Source of the DNA: CAVVSD01 sp963757125
Lineage (GTDB): Bacteria > Actinomycetota > Thermoleophilia > Solirubrobacterales > Solirubrobacteraceae
Assembly (NCBI GenBank): GCA_963757125.1
Contig: CAVWQP010000009.1
Span: 496,001 to 560,000, forward strand
Reading direction: 5' to 3'
Length of the DNA stretch: 64,000 bases
Numbering within the stretch: the first letter of the stretch is position 1; every line of letters begins with the position of its first letter. Positions 1 to 8,460 of this stretch are shown piece by piece. The notes beneath the pieces are model-generated. The model ran no database searches and was not told the DNA's origin. It saw only the letters and a program-made list of their open reading frames with translations. The position numbers and the translations under genes are program-made.

Positions 1-1
1 T

Positions 2-604
2 CTCCGTCGTCGCCTGGCTTGCGCCGCCGAGCCAGACGGGCAGGGGGTCCTGCAGCGGCGGCGTGGCGATCGTCGTCGGGCGGGGCACCTGCCAGAACTC
101 GCCGTCGAACGTGAAGTCGCGCTCGGTCAGCGCGATGCGCAGCAGCTCGACCCCCTCGACCCACCGCCGCATGAACACGTCGTCCGGCATGACCCGTCCG
201 AGTGTCAGCCCGACCTCGCCCGGGACGCCGCGCCCGATGCCGAGCTCGAAGCGGCCGTCGCTGAGGGCGTCGAGCGTGCCCGCCTCCTCGGCGACGCGGA
301 TCGGGTTGTAGAGCGGCAGCACGGTGACCGCCGTGCCGAGGCGGATCCGGCTGGTGCGGGTCGCGGCGGCCGCGAGGAGGAGGTGGGGGGCGGGGCACGC
401 GAACGCGCGGGCATGGTGCTCGGTGACCGTGAGGCCGTCGAAGCCCAGCTCCTCGGCCTCCACCGCGAAGTCGACGAAGTCGAGGATCTGGCGCTGCTGC
501 CAGCGCGGGTCGTCGTAGTCGGGGGCGGGATCGTCGGTGTGAAGTCCGACGCCGTAGGTGTGGACCACCTTGATCCGGTCTGGGTCATCACTGAGCTTGG
601 GCAT
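2..604 (-). CDS. LLM-class flavin-dependent oxidoreductase (C-terminus outside window)
   Basis: Luciferase-like monooxygenase family, FMN- or F420-dependent. The first 201 codons are visible from the ATG at 604-602; the rest lies beyond the left edge. The translation shows the usual TIM-barrel landmarks: EAEELGFDGLTVTEHH near residues 42-57, the strand and phosphate-binding stretch RIRLGTAVTVLPLYNP, then LDALSDGRFELGIGRG, and near the cut VWLGGAS. The substrate cannot be deduced. It is divergent from the TetR-family gene at 692, with an 87-bp gap containing an ACACGTGT palindrome, so it is a plausible target of that regulator (inference). Confidence 0.88.
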   Translation of the reverse strand, partial: MPKLSDDPDRIKVVHTYGVGLHTDDPAPDYDDPRWQQRQILDFVDFAVEAEELGFDGLTVTEHHARAFACPAPHLLLAAAATRTSRIRLGTAVTVLPLYNPIRVAEEAGTLDALSDGRFELGIGRGVPGEVGLTLGRVMPDDVFMRRWVEGVELLRIALTERDFTFDGEFWQVPRPTTIATPPLQDPLPVWLGGASQATTE

Positions 605-635
605 GACGGGACCCTTCGCAGCCTCGCGGTCCGTT

Positions 636-650
636 TGTCAACACGTGTCA
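636..650. promoter_or_regulatory. possible operator in the divergent LLM/TetR promoter
   Basis: TGTCA occurs at 636-640 and again at 646-650, a 10-bp direct spacing, around the perfect palindrome ACACGTGT (641-648). On the minus strand the same bases give two TTGACA-like hexamers. The position between divergent genes suits a TetR operator or a -35 region. Only one copy was seen, so support is weak. Confidence 0.35.
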
Positions 651-691
651 AATTTTCCTGACGCATGTCGAAGCGGCGTAGAGTGCGCGTC

Positions 692-1329
692 ATGACCAAG
701 AGCGCGACGACGCGACGGCGCCCGCAGACCTCGCGGGGGGACGTCCGCGAGGCCCGCCTGCTGGAGATCGCGGAGGGGCTGTTGCGCGACGGGCGCTTCG
801 AGGCGACCTCGATCGCCGAGATCGCAGCCGCGGCGGACATCACCCGGTCGGCCTTCTACTTCTACTTCGCCTCCAAGGAGCGGTTGCTGGAGCGTCTGAT
901 CGAGACGACGCTCACCGAGTTCATCGACCGCCGCCTGTCCGATCTGGACGCCCGGGACGCGCCTCCGGCCGAGCGGTTGGGCCGCCTGCTGCACGGCGTC
1001 GCGGAGATGTGGGTCGAGCACGGCGTGGTCCTGTCCGCCGCTGCGGAGCTCGCGGCCAGCGTGCCGGCGCTGTTCGACCGCATCGCCGGCGTCATCGCGT
1101 CAGGGGTCGAGACGCTGACGCCCGTCCTGGCGGAGCACGACGGGGACACCGACCCGTGGCCGTGCGCGAGACGGTCTCCGCCCTGCTGTGGATGGGCGAG
1201 CGCACGTTCTACGTGCTCGCCCGAAGCGACCCGTCGCCGGAGGAGTACCACGCACTCGCCGACCGGCTCTTCGTCGTCTGGGTGCGTGCTGTCGGCATCG
1301 AGAACGAGCCTGCAGGGGGTGGCGCGTGA
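692..1329 (+). CDS. TetR-family transcriptional regulator, one frame change near 1150
   Basis: Autoregulating TetR-type repressors bind DNA through an N-terminal helix-turn-helix and a ligand through the C-terminal helices. The HTH is clear: EARLLEIAEGLLRDGRF followed by TSIAEIAAAADITRSAFYFYF and the SKERLLERL helix. The reading frame changes from frame 2 to frame 1 near 1145-1160. The continuation (VRETVSALLWMGERTF...) is a normal TetR C-terminal helix and ends at 1329, so the gene is probably intact apart from one indel. An alternative ATG lies at 665. The divergent LLM gene and the downstream MBL-fold gene (77 bp away) are likely targets. Confidence 0.8.
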
Positions 1330-1405
1330 ATGCAGCGGCGACCACGCGCCGCCCTCCCCGCGCTCCTCGCCCTCACCGCCTCGACGTCACCTGGAAAGGA
1401 CGCGC

Positions 1406-2119
1406 ATGAGCATCTCCGAACCGGTCCCCGGCCTGCACCGGATCCCCTTGATGGGAGGCTTCGTCGCCGCCTACCTCCTCGCCCACGACGGGGAGCTGAC
1501 GCTCGTCGACACCGGCCCACCGGGCAGCCTCCCGGAGATCGAGGACGCCGCCCGCGCAGCCGGCCTGGACATCGGCGACGTGACGCGGATCGTCGTCACG
1601 CACGCCCATGCCGACCACAGCGGCTCGGCGGCCGCGGTCCGCGAGCGCACCGGCGCACCGATCGTCATGTCGGCGGCGGACGCCCGGCTCATCGCGTCGG
1701 GCTGGTCCTCGCGCGGGCTCTCGATCCTGCCGGGCCAGGAGGACACGCTGCCGTTGCCGCCCGGCGTGACCGCGGAGGTTCTCGCGCAGCCTGCGCCGGC
1801 CGAGCCGTTCGACGTCGACACCGAACTGGCGGAGGGATCCGTGCCGGGCGTCGCCGACCTCGAGGCGATCGCGACGCCCGGGCACTGCGAGGGCCAGATG
1901 TCGCTGCTCTGGCGGCGTCAGGGCGGCGTGCTGCTCTGCGGCGACGCGGCCGGCAACTTCGACGCGCTCGCCATCGCGGCCGTGGGCGAGGACTTCGACG
2001 TGGCCCGGGACTCGGCGAGGCGCCTCGCCGCCCGCGACTTCGAGGTCGCGGTGTTCGGCCACGGCGAGCCGCTGACCGAGCGCGCGTCGGCGCGGTTCCG
2101 CGAGACCTTCAGCCGCTGA
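1406..2119 (+). CDS. MBL-fold metallo-hydrolase (glyoxalase II-like)
   Basis: Metallo-beta-lactamase superfamily hydrolase of 237 aa, cytosolic with no signal peptide. The di-zinc signature is present: THAHADHSG (HxHxDH), the TPGHCEGQ histidine, CGDAAGN with the bridging aspartate, and a late VFGHGEP histidine. The ATG at 1406 is preceded by GGAAAGGA. The family hydrolyses thioesters, lactones or phosphoesters; the substrate here is unknown. It follows the TetR gene in the same direction, so it may be co-transcribed. The metal ligands support an active enzyme. Confidence 0.9.
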   Translation: MSISEPVPGLHRIPLMGGFVAAYLLAHDGELTLVDTGPPGSLPEIEDAARAAGLDIGDVTRIVVTHAHADHSGSAAAVRERTGAPIVMSAADARLIASGWSSRGLSILPGQEDTLPLPPGVTAEVLAQPAPAEPFDVDTELAEGSVPGVADLEAIATPGHCEGQMSLLWRRQGGVLLCGDAAGNFDALAIAAVGEDFDVARDSARRLAARDFEVAVFGHGEPLTERASARFRETFSR

Positions 2120-2144
2120 CCTGTCGCTCCGAGACCGTCAGGAG

Positions 2145-3206
2145 TCACGAACGCGGCGCGCCGACGACCTCCCCGACCACGCGACTGTGCTCACGCATCG
2201 TCTCCAGTCCGTCCTGCCCGGGCTGGCGGCCGAACCCGCAGTACATGGCCACCCCGAAGTCATCGAGGTACTTCGAGGCCGTCGCGTGCCGGCGACGCAG
2301 GCCGTCGGCGCCGTCGATCGGCAGCACGATCCCGAGGTACACGCGCGTGTCCGGCGTCTCCAGGCCGGTCAGCGGCGCGAAGAACCGGTCGTCCTGGCTG
2401 CGCAGGTCCTTCGGGCCCGCGAGGTGCAGCCAGTCGACGGTGCGCCCCGAGTTCTCGACCGCGTAGTTCGCCATCCGCACGATGAGCTCCATGTCGCGCG
2501 CCTCGTGCATCGGCCACGTCGGGAAGGTGCCGTAGCACAGGTGGTAGCCGACGAGCGTCTCCTCAGGGATCAGCCGCGTGAGCCGGGTCACCGGACCGGC
2601 GTAGCGCTCCCAGGCGTCGTCGTCCATCCAGTCGATGACGCCCTCGAGATCGAGCACCTCCCAGCAGACGTCCCATTGAATCGCGAGGTCCTCGGGTGGG
2701 ATCGCGTCGGTCAGACGGGTGATCTCGCGGGCGAAGAGCTCCTCGTACGCGGGGCCGACGATCGCAATGTCGTGGGCGAAGTCGGCCTTGAAGCTGGCAA
2801 CCGTGCTCGTCCGGAAGGGGAGGGACAGCTGGAACCGCAGGTGGGCGGGGATGACGCCCTCGTCGCGCAGCGCGCGGAAGGCGGCGTAGGACTCGATGGC
2901 GTCGTCGATGCGGGGCCACCGGTCGAAGCGCAGCTCCTCGACGCCCGCGTCGACGCCGAGGACGGGGATCTCCTCGACGTGCCGTGGCGGCGCCGCACCT
3001 GGGCGTACCACGTCGATGCTCGCGTGGGGCTGCAGGAGGGTCAGGAACTCGTAGGCGGCCCAGAGCGCCCGCGGGCCGGTCTCGCCGTCCGGCAGCGCGA
3101 AGACCAGGTCGCCGAAGAGCTCGCCCCCTGCGCGCAGCGCCTCATCGGTCGAAGATGCCGGAAGGCTTCCGACGAGCAGCAGCTCGCTCGTGATCCTGCT
3201 GGGCAT
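2145..3206 (-). CDS. MetE/UROD-like (cobalamin-independent methionine synthase superfamily) protein, copy 1
   Basis: 353 aa, soluble. It opens with LLVGSLPAS and ALPDGETGPR, and later has LAIQWDVCWEVLDLEG, VGYHLCYGTFP and GFGRQPG, a TIM-barrel pattern of the MetE/uroporphyrinogen decarboxylase superfamily. It is shorter than methionine synthase and lacks the classical Cys/His zinc site in recognisable form, so methyl transfer to homocysteine is not supported. A diverged paralogue lies at 6291-7331. The two bracket the OCD, DapA and extradiol dioxygenase genes, suggesting a step in the same unknown catabolic route. It is divergent from the OCD gene, with a palindromic operator between them. 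Confidence 0.75.
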   Translation of the reverse strand: MPSRITSELLLVGSLPASSTDEALRAGGELFGDLVFALPDGETGPRALWAAYEFLTLLQPHASIDVVRPGAAPPRHVEEIPVLGVDAGVEELRFDRWPRIDDAIESYAAFRALRDEGVIPAHLRFQLSLPFRTSTVASFKADFAHDIAIVGPAYEELFAREITRLTDAIPPEDLAIQWDVCWEVLDLEGVIDWMDDDAWERYAGPVTRLTRLIPEETLVGYHLCYGTFPTWPMHEARDMELIVRMANYAVENSGRTVDWLHLAGPKDLRSQDDRFFAPLTGLETPDTRVYLGIVLPIDGADGLRRRHATASKYLDDFGVAMYCGFGRQPGQDGLETMREHSRVVGEVVGAPRS

Positions 3207-3230
3207 GACCCACCCCTCTCCTCGACACTA

Positions 3231-3248
3231 ATACGAAACGAAGCGTAT
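3231..3248. promoter_or_regulatory. TetR-type operator, ATACG-N3-CG-N3-CGTAT
   Basis: The 18-bp inverted repeat ATACGAAACGAAGCGTAT lies in the 52-bp gap between divergent starts at 3206 (minus) and 3259 (plus). The same design (ATACG, three bases, CG, three bases, CGTAT) recurs at 8409-8426. A compact 13-bp form occurs at 8375-8387 and imperfectly near the TetR gene at 14860. The shared motif and promoter positions argue for one common repressor; the identity of the repressor is inferred. Confidence 0.72.
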
Positions 3249-3258
3249 CATTAACGCC

Positions 3259-4230
3259 GTGACCCTCGTGCTGTCAGATCAAGAGGTCCGGAGCGCCTGC
3301 GACATGCGCGCCCTGATCGATGCCATCGAGCATGCGATGACGGTCGAGGCGCGCGGAGGCGTGCAGATCGTGCCGCGGATCAACTTCGGCGTGGAGGGCG
3401 GGTTCTTCCGCCTCATGCCCGCGGTCATCGAGGAGCTCGACATCATGGGGCTGAAGGCGTTCGATGCGAAGTTCCCGGAGGCCCGCTACCTCATCGCGGT
3501 GTTCACGCCGTCGACCGGTGAGCTCGACTGCCTCGTCGACGCCGCGTACCTCACCGCCGCGCGTACCGGTGCGACGACCGGCGTGGCGACTCGCTGGATG
3601 ACCGCGCCGGACGGCTGTCGCGAGGTGGGCGTCATCGGCTCCGGCCTCGAGGCCCGGACGAACCTCGAGGCGGTGCTCACCGTCCGCGAGGTCGAGCGCG
3701 TGAAGGTCTTCAGCCCGAACCCCGAGCGCCGCGAGCGCTTCGCACGCGAGGTCGCCGCGCGCTTCGACATCGAGGTGCTCGCGATGGACTCGGCCGTTGA
3801 GGCCGCCGACGCACCGTGCGTCATCGCGGCCACGAACACGGGTGCGGGCGGGCCGGTCGCGCTCGAGGGCGCGTGGCTTCGCGACGACGCCCACCTCAAC
3901 ACCATCGGCGCGACAGCACCGGTGCTGCGCGAGGTCGACCCCGAGACCTTCGCCCGCGCCGCGACGATCGTCGTCGACACCGAGCACGCGGGCCCCGAGT
4001 GCGGCGACATCATCGCTGCCGAGCAGGCCGGGACGTGGGACGAGCGGCGCGTGACGACGCTCGCGCAGCTGGTCGGCGGCGGAACCCCGCTCACCCGCGA
4101 GGGGCTCACCGTCTTCAAGTCGGTGGGCACCGCGGTGCAGGACCTGGCCGCCGCCGCGGCCGTCGCGCGCGTCGCGCGGGAGCGCGGCCTCGGCCGCGAG
4201 CTGGACATCGTCAGCCCGAAGACGTTCTGA
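3259..4230 (+). CDS. ornithine cyclodeaminase / mu-crystallin family protein
   Basis: 323 aa, GTG start. NAD(P)-dependent family that includes ornithine cyclodeaminase, alanine dehydrogenase and imine reductases. The Rossmann glycine motif is EVGVIGSGLEARTNLEAV. Upstream lie the K-containing substrate loop LKAFDAKFPE and the AARTGATTGVAT segment that contacts substrate and cofactor. The C-terminus has FKSVGTAVQDLAAA, also typical. It probably reduces or deaminates a cyclic imine or amino acid intermediate, but the substrate is not readable. It is first in a plus-strand pair with the DapA-like gene (17-bp gap) and starts just after the ATACG/CGTAT operator. Confidence 0.88.
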   Translation: MTLVLSDQEVRSACDMRALIDAIEHAMTVEARGGVQIVPRINFGVEGGFFRLMPAVIEELDIMGLKAFDAKFPEARYLIAVFTPSTGELDCLVDAAYLTAARTGATTGVATRWMTAPDGCREVGVIGSGLEARTNLEAVLTVREVERVKVFSPNPERRERFAREVAARFDIEVLAMDSAVEAADAPCVIAATNTGAGGPVALEGAWLRDDAHLNTIGATAPVLREVDPETFARAATIVVDTEHAGPECGDIIAAEQAGTWDERRVTTLAQLVGGGTPLTREGLTVFKSVGTAVQDLAAAAAVARVARERGLGRELDIVSPKTF

Positions 4231-4247
4231 CCAGGAGGAGACTGCAC

Positions 4248-5267
4248 GTGCCCGACTACGAACGCGGAGCGGCCCGGGAGTGGGCCCGCGAGCACCTCGT
4301 CGGCTGTTCGAGCGTGACCATCCCGACGTTCACGGCCGACCTGAAGCGGCTCAACGAGGCAGCGGTCGCACACGACATCGCCCTCGGCGTCGAGCACGGC
4401 TTCACCTACACGCTGCTCGTCACCGAGACGAACATCACGCCGCAGGAGAACGCGCGGATGACGGCGATCGCGCGGGAGGCGGCAGCGGGCCGCATGCGCC
4501 TGTTCTTCCACGCGGCTTTCGGCACGCTCGAGGACAACATCGAGGCGGTGCGGCTGGCCGAGCGCGAGGGCGCGGATCTGGCGCTGCTGTCCTATCCGCC
4601 GCAGTTCTGGCCGACGACGGAGCGCGAGGTCTACGAGTACACGAAGGCGTTCTGCGACGCGACGTCGCTCGGGGTGATGCTGTTCGCGCTGCCCGCGTGG
4701 GGCTTCGAGCGCATCCACCCCGCGGGCATGTCGGTCGAGTTCGTCCGCCACGTGCTCGACACGATCCCCAACATCGTCGCCATCAAGTCCGAGCAGGGCT
4801 TCCCGCTCGTCGCCGGCGTCTGCGAGATGTACCACCACTTCCGTGACGAGGTCGTCATCAGCTGCCCGATCGAGGCGGACGCGCTGCCGCTCATGGGCGT
4901 CATGGACATGCAGTTCTCCGGTACGAGCAACACCGAGTGGATGAGCGGCTGGTACCCCGAGACCTTCGAGCTGGCCCGGACGGGCCGCTGGCCGGAGGCG
5001 ATGGAGCGCTTCTGGGCGGTGCAGCCGGCGCGGCAGGCCAACGCGGCCGCCACCGGGACGTACATCACCGGGACGAGCGTCCTGAACCGGACGATGTGGA
5101 AGTACCAGGACTGGCTCGCCGGCTACAACGGCGGCCCGCTGCGGGCGCCGGCGATGCGGGTGCCGGATCGGCTCATGCGCCAGCTGCGCGCCGGCCTGCA
5201 GGCTGCCGGGCTGCCCGTGACGGACGATCCCGACAGCGCGTACCTCGTCGGGCGCAACCCCGCGTGA
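4248..5267 (+). CDS. dihydrodipicolinate synthase (DapA) family aldolase/lyase
   Basis: 339 aa, GTG start with a strong GGAGGAG 8 bp upstream at 4234-4240. Class I pyruvate-type aldolase family. The Schiff-base lysine is K180 in IVAIKSEQG, and the TIPTFTADLKRLNEAAVAHDI N-terminus is a family hallmark. Long-chain members such as hydratase-aldolases act on the side chain left after aromatic ring cleavage. The neighbouring extradiol dioxygenase and FAH-family genes make that a better guess than lysine biosynthesis (inference). It is co-directional with the OCD gene and convergent with the dioxygenase, whose stop lies 9 bp away. Confidence 0.85.
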   Translation: MPDYERGAAREWAREHLVGCSSVTIPTFTADLKRLNEAAVAHDIALGVEHGFTYTLLVTETNITPQENARMTAIAREAAAGRMRLFFHAAFGTLEDNIEAVRLAEREGADLALLSYPPQFWPTTEREVYEYTKAFCDATSLGVMLFALPAWGFERIHPAGMSVEFVRHVLDTIPNIVAIKSEQGFPLVAGVCEMYHHFRDEVVISCPIEADALPLMGVMDMQFSGTSNTEWMSGWYPETFELARTGRWPEAMERFWAVQPARQANAAATGTYITGTSVLNRTMWKYQDWLAGYNGGPLRAPAMRVPDRLMRQLRAGLQAAGLPVTDDPDSAYLVGRNPA

Positions 5268-5276
5268 GCGGGCCGG

Positions 5277-6267
5277 TCACCCCTTCGCGACGATGCCCTC
5301 GATCATCTCCTCGTGGCGCCCGACGATGCCCGGGGGGATCTCCACCATGTGCACGGCCGGCATGCCGATCTCCGTACGGTAGGAGTTGTTCGGGCCGTCC
5401 TCGAAGCGCCAGATCGCCGGCTCCCAGTCGGGGACGTAGTTGCGGTAGCCGCCGGAGTTGAGCTCGTAGCGCAGCCCGACCGGGTCGCGGAAGTACAGGT
5501 AGTGCTGCTCGCCGATGCCGTGCTCGCCAGGGCCGAAGTCGATGTCGTGGCCGTGCTCGACGAGGAACTTGGCGCCCGCGGGTGAGGTCGTGGTTGGTCT
5601 CCACCCAGAAGGCGACGTGGTGCAGGCGGCCGGGCGTGCCCTCGCCGTCCAGGATGAAGCCGAAGTCATGGGACTTCTCGTTGCAGCTGACCAGGCCGAG
5701 GAACCAGGGGGCACCCGGCTCGCCCTCGACGCCGCCCATGACGCGGAAGTCGAGGACGTCCCGGTGCCAGAACGCCGCGGCCTTGACGTCGGGGGCGGTG
5801 ACGGTGAGGTGGTCGAGGATGCGTACGCCGATGCCGCGCGAGCCGGTGCGCTGCGGGCGCTCGGGATACGGGGACTCCTCGCCGGGCGGCGCGACCGCGC
5901 GGTCGACGTCCCAGAAGAGCTCCTCGGTGTGGCCGGCCGGGCCGGTGTAGCGGTACGCACGGCCGTGGCCGAAGGAGGACTCCACCCATTCGCCGGTCAC
6001 GCCGGCGGCCTCGACGGAAGCGACGGCGACGTCGAGCTGCTCGGCGTTCCAGGTGCGCCAGGCGCCATGGCCCAGCCCGGGCTCGGCCGCGGCCGTGAGC
6101 ACGAGGCTGTAGCCGTAATAGTCGCCCCAGCAACGCAGGAAGACGGAGTCGCCCTCCTCGGCGACGACGTCGAGGCCGAGGATGTCGCGCGCGAACGCGA
6201 CGGACGCGTCGAGATCAGGCGTGAGCAGCTCGACGTGGGACAGCACGGACAGGGGACGGTGTGGCAT
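5277..6267 (-). CDS. extradiol ring-cleavage dioxygenase (VOC family), frame change near 5580
   Basis: Two-domain type I extradiol dioxygenase (catechol 2,3-dioxygenase-like), Fe(II)-dependent, cleaving a catechol next to the hydroxyls. Domain 1 starts SHVELLTPDLDASVAFARDILGL; domain 2 starts ILDHLTVTAPDVKAAAFWHRDVL. The metal triad is visible: the His pair in RLHHVAFWVE, the final Glu in LRYELNSGGY, and a late YLYFRDPVG. The frame changes near 5575-5590 inside ETNHDLTRG; both halves are well conserved, so an indel error is likely. The start at 6267 has GAGGAGA upstream. It is preceded 23 bp upstream by the second MetE/UROD-like gene, probably one operon starting at the FAH gene (8332). Confidence 0.85.
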
Positions 6268-6290
6268 GGGTTCTCCTCGTCGGTGACGTC

Positions 6291-7331
6291 CTACGCCCGG
6301 GTGGGCAGCAGGACGTCGCGGTGGATCTCGAGCGTGGGGACGACCTCGTCGCGCGGGATGCGCCCGATGCCGCACTCCGTCGCGACGCCGAACGACGCGA
6401 CGTGGCGGGCAGCGGTGTCGATGCGCCGCTGCGTGCCGGCGGTGCCGTCCTCGAAGTGGACGAGTCCGAGGTACAGCTCGCTCTCCTCGGGCAGGCGCAG
6501 CTCGCGCAGCGGGGTGAAGAAGGCGTCGTCGTCTCGCTCGATCGGGACCGGGATGTGCACCCAGTCCACGCGGCGGTCGATCTGGTCGAGCATGGCGTTG
6601 GTCAGCCGCACCATCGCGCCGGCGTCGCGCGGCTCCATCCAGTGCTTGCCGTGGCCGGTCTCGGCATCTGGTGGATCCCCGTAGCAGTGGTGAAAGCCGA
6701 GCTCGACCCCCTCGGGCACGATCGCGGCCATACGTCCCACCTCGGCGGCCGCGTCGTCGAAGCTCCAGGTCACCGGCGGTGACACGCCCTCGGTGATCGA
6801 CACCTCACAGGGCGTGTCCCATTGGATGGCGAGGCGGTCGGGCTCGATGACCTCCAGCATCCGCTCGATCTCGCGGGCCAGCGCCCGCTCGTAGGCCGGG
6901 ATCAGGGCGTCGCGGTGGTCGATGTCGACGAACGCCATCACCGCCATGAACGCCGTCGGCAGGGCGACCTGGAAGCGCGTGTCATCGCGCAGCGTGCCGC
7001 CCTCCACGGCGTCGCGGAAGCGGGCGTACGACGCGATGGCATCGTCGGCGTAGCCGAGGTTGCCGAACTCCACGTCCTCCGTCGCGACACCTTCTCGGGG
7101 CCGGTACTGGTCGAAGTGATGGTCGATGTGCTCGCCCCAGGAGGCGGGGGCGAGTTCCAGGGCGTCGACTGCGGCGAACCGCGGCGCCAGCGAGAAGATC
7201 CAGCCCAGCCGCTCTCCGGTCTCGCCGTCGGGCACGCGCGCGACGTCATCGCGCAGCGCCGCTCCGACGGCGGCGAAGACCGCGTCCGGCGACTCCAGGT
7301 TCAGGCTCCCGACGAGCAGTGAACGGGCCAT
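6291..7331 (-). CDS. MetE/UROD-like protein, copy 2
   Basis: 346 aa paralogue of the protein at 2145-3206. Shared landmarks are LLVGSLNLES at the start, VPDGETGERLGW, LAIQWDTPCEVSITEG, LGFHHCYGDPP and TECGIGRIPRDE near the end. It is soluble, with no recognisable zinc triad of true MetE. Two copies in one catabolic island suggest two related steps, or two subunits of one enzyme (inference). It sits 19 bp downstream of the FAH-family gene and 23 bp upstream of the extradiol dioxygenase, all on the minus strand. Confidence 0.75.
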   Translation of the reverse strand: MARSLLVGSLNLESPDAVFAAVGAALRDDVARVPDGETGERLGWIFSLAPRFAAVDALELAPASWGEHIDHHFDQYRPREGVATEDVEFGNLGYADDAIASYARFRDAVEGGTLRDDTRFQVALPTAFMAVMAFVDIDHRDALIPAYERALAREIERMLEVIEPDRLAIQWDTPCEVSITEGVSPPVTWSFDDAAAEVGRMAAIVPEGVELGFHHCYGDPPDAETGHGKHWMEPRDAGAMVRLTNAMLDQIDRRVDWVHIPVPIERDDDAFFTPLRELRLPEESELYLGLVHFEDGTAGTQRRIDTAARHVASFGVATECGIGRIPRDEVVPTLEIHRDVLLPTRA

Positions 7332-7350
7332 CGTCAGGACACCGGGGCAG

Positions 7351-8332
7351 TCATGCCGACACCACGCGATTGCGCTGGGTGCCGAGGCCGGTGATGGAGC
7401 CCTCCATCACGTCGCCGGGGCGCAGCCAGCGGTCGTAGTGGCTGCCGTTGCCGGCGGGCGAGCCCGTGAGGACGAGGTCACCGGGGAGCAGGCTGCGCCT
7501 GACGCGACGCGAACGCGATGAGCGACGCGACGTCGAAGATCATGTCCGCCGTCGTCTCGTCCTGCATGAGCTCGCCGTTGAGCCGTAGCTGGATCCGGAG
7601 GTCCTGGGGGTCCTCGACGAACGCGGCCGGGACGATGTAGGGCCCGATCGGCTTGTACGTCGGCGCGCACTTCGACTGCAGCCAGTCGGCGCCGACCGGT
7701 CCAAGGTCATCGCGCCCGACGAAGTCGCGCGCGGTCAGATCGTTCGCGATGGTCCAGCCGGCCACGTGGGACAGCGCCTGCTCGCGCTGGACGCAGTACG
7801 CCGGGCGTCCGATCACCGCCGCGAGCTCGAGCTCCCAGTCGGTTCGCTCGCTGTCGGCGCGCAGGACGATGTCGTCGTCGGGGCCGCACACCGAGGTCGG
7901 CAGCCCGACCCACAGGAACGGCACACCGCGGTCGGCGCGCTCGTCCATCATCGCCGTCGCCTCCGCGCGGATGTCCTCGACGCCCATGTCCGGTCGGGAG
8001 CCCAGGCGCTGGTCGACCATGAGGTCGATCACGTGCGTGCGGTAGTTCAACCCCGCGGCGAGGAGCTGACGCGGCTCGACCGGCGGCAGGCGCCGCAGCG
8101 ATGCGACCGGCTGCGCGTCGAGCCCGCCACCGGCGATCTGCGCGGCTGCGCCGGCGAGCGGGTCGGCGAGAGACTCCCACCGGCCGAGCACCGCGACGGG
8201 GGACAGGTCGTCGTCGAGGTCCTCGCGCACGGCGGCGAGCCTCGCGACCGCCTCGCCGACCACCACGCCGGTGAAGGCGCCCTCCGACCCTGCGAACCGC
8301 CCGAGGCAGAACGGCGGTGCGGCCCTGGTCAC
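7351..8332 (-). CDS. fumarylacetoacetate hydrolase family protein 1, frame change near 7500
   Basis: FAH-family metal-dependent hydrolase or isomerase, the usual last steps of meta-cleavage pathways. The core reads LLAAGLNYRTHVID, then the acidic metal ligands in DWELELAAVIGRPAYCV, IANDLTARDFVGRDD, and TYKPIGPYIVPAA. Near 7497-7505 the frame changes; the next frame continues with LLPGDLVLTGSPAGNG and a normal C-terminus ending at 7351. The start chosen is GTG at 8332, with CGGAGGA eight bases before it, giving an N-terminus VTRAAPPFCLGRFAG. It heads a minus-strand operon with MetE/UROD-like copy 2 and the dioxygenase. It is divergent from the binding protein at 8461 across two operators. Confidence 0.85.
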
Positions 8333-8374
8333 GTGCTGGTCCTCCGGTTCATCGCTCTCCTCCTGACTGCACCG

Positions 8375-8387
8375 ATACGTCTCGTAT
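8375..8387. promoter_or_regulatory. operator, perfect 13-bp palindrome ATACGTCTCGTAT
   Basis: ATACG-TCT-CGTAT is a perfect inverted repeat with a 3-bp spacer. It lies in the promoter region shared by the FAH gene (start 8332, minus) and the solute-binding protein (start 8461, plus). It is the compact form of the repeat also found at 3231, 8409 and 14803. Confidence 0.75.
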
Positions 8388-8408
8388 TGGACGCGGTGCG
8401 TCAGTACT

Positions 8409-8426
8409 ATACGCAACGGCTCGTAT
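8409..8426. promoter_or_regulatory. operator, ATACG-N3-CG-N3-CGTAT
   Basis: ATACGCAACGGCTCGTAT has exactly the layout of the 3231-3248 element (half-sites 8 bp apart with CG at the centre). With 8375-8387 it gives two operators in one divergent promoter, 21 bp apart edge to edge, consistent with cooperative or bidirectional repression. Confidence 0.72.
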
Positions 8427-8460
8427 CGTAACGGTCGAGCGGTACCCAGGAGGAGAGACC

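Noticed and set aside
2187..3254. 355-codon plus-strand frame opposite MetE/UROD-like copy 1.
   Set aside because: Shadow frame with no domain; the minus reading matches a paralogue at 6291-7331.
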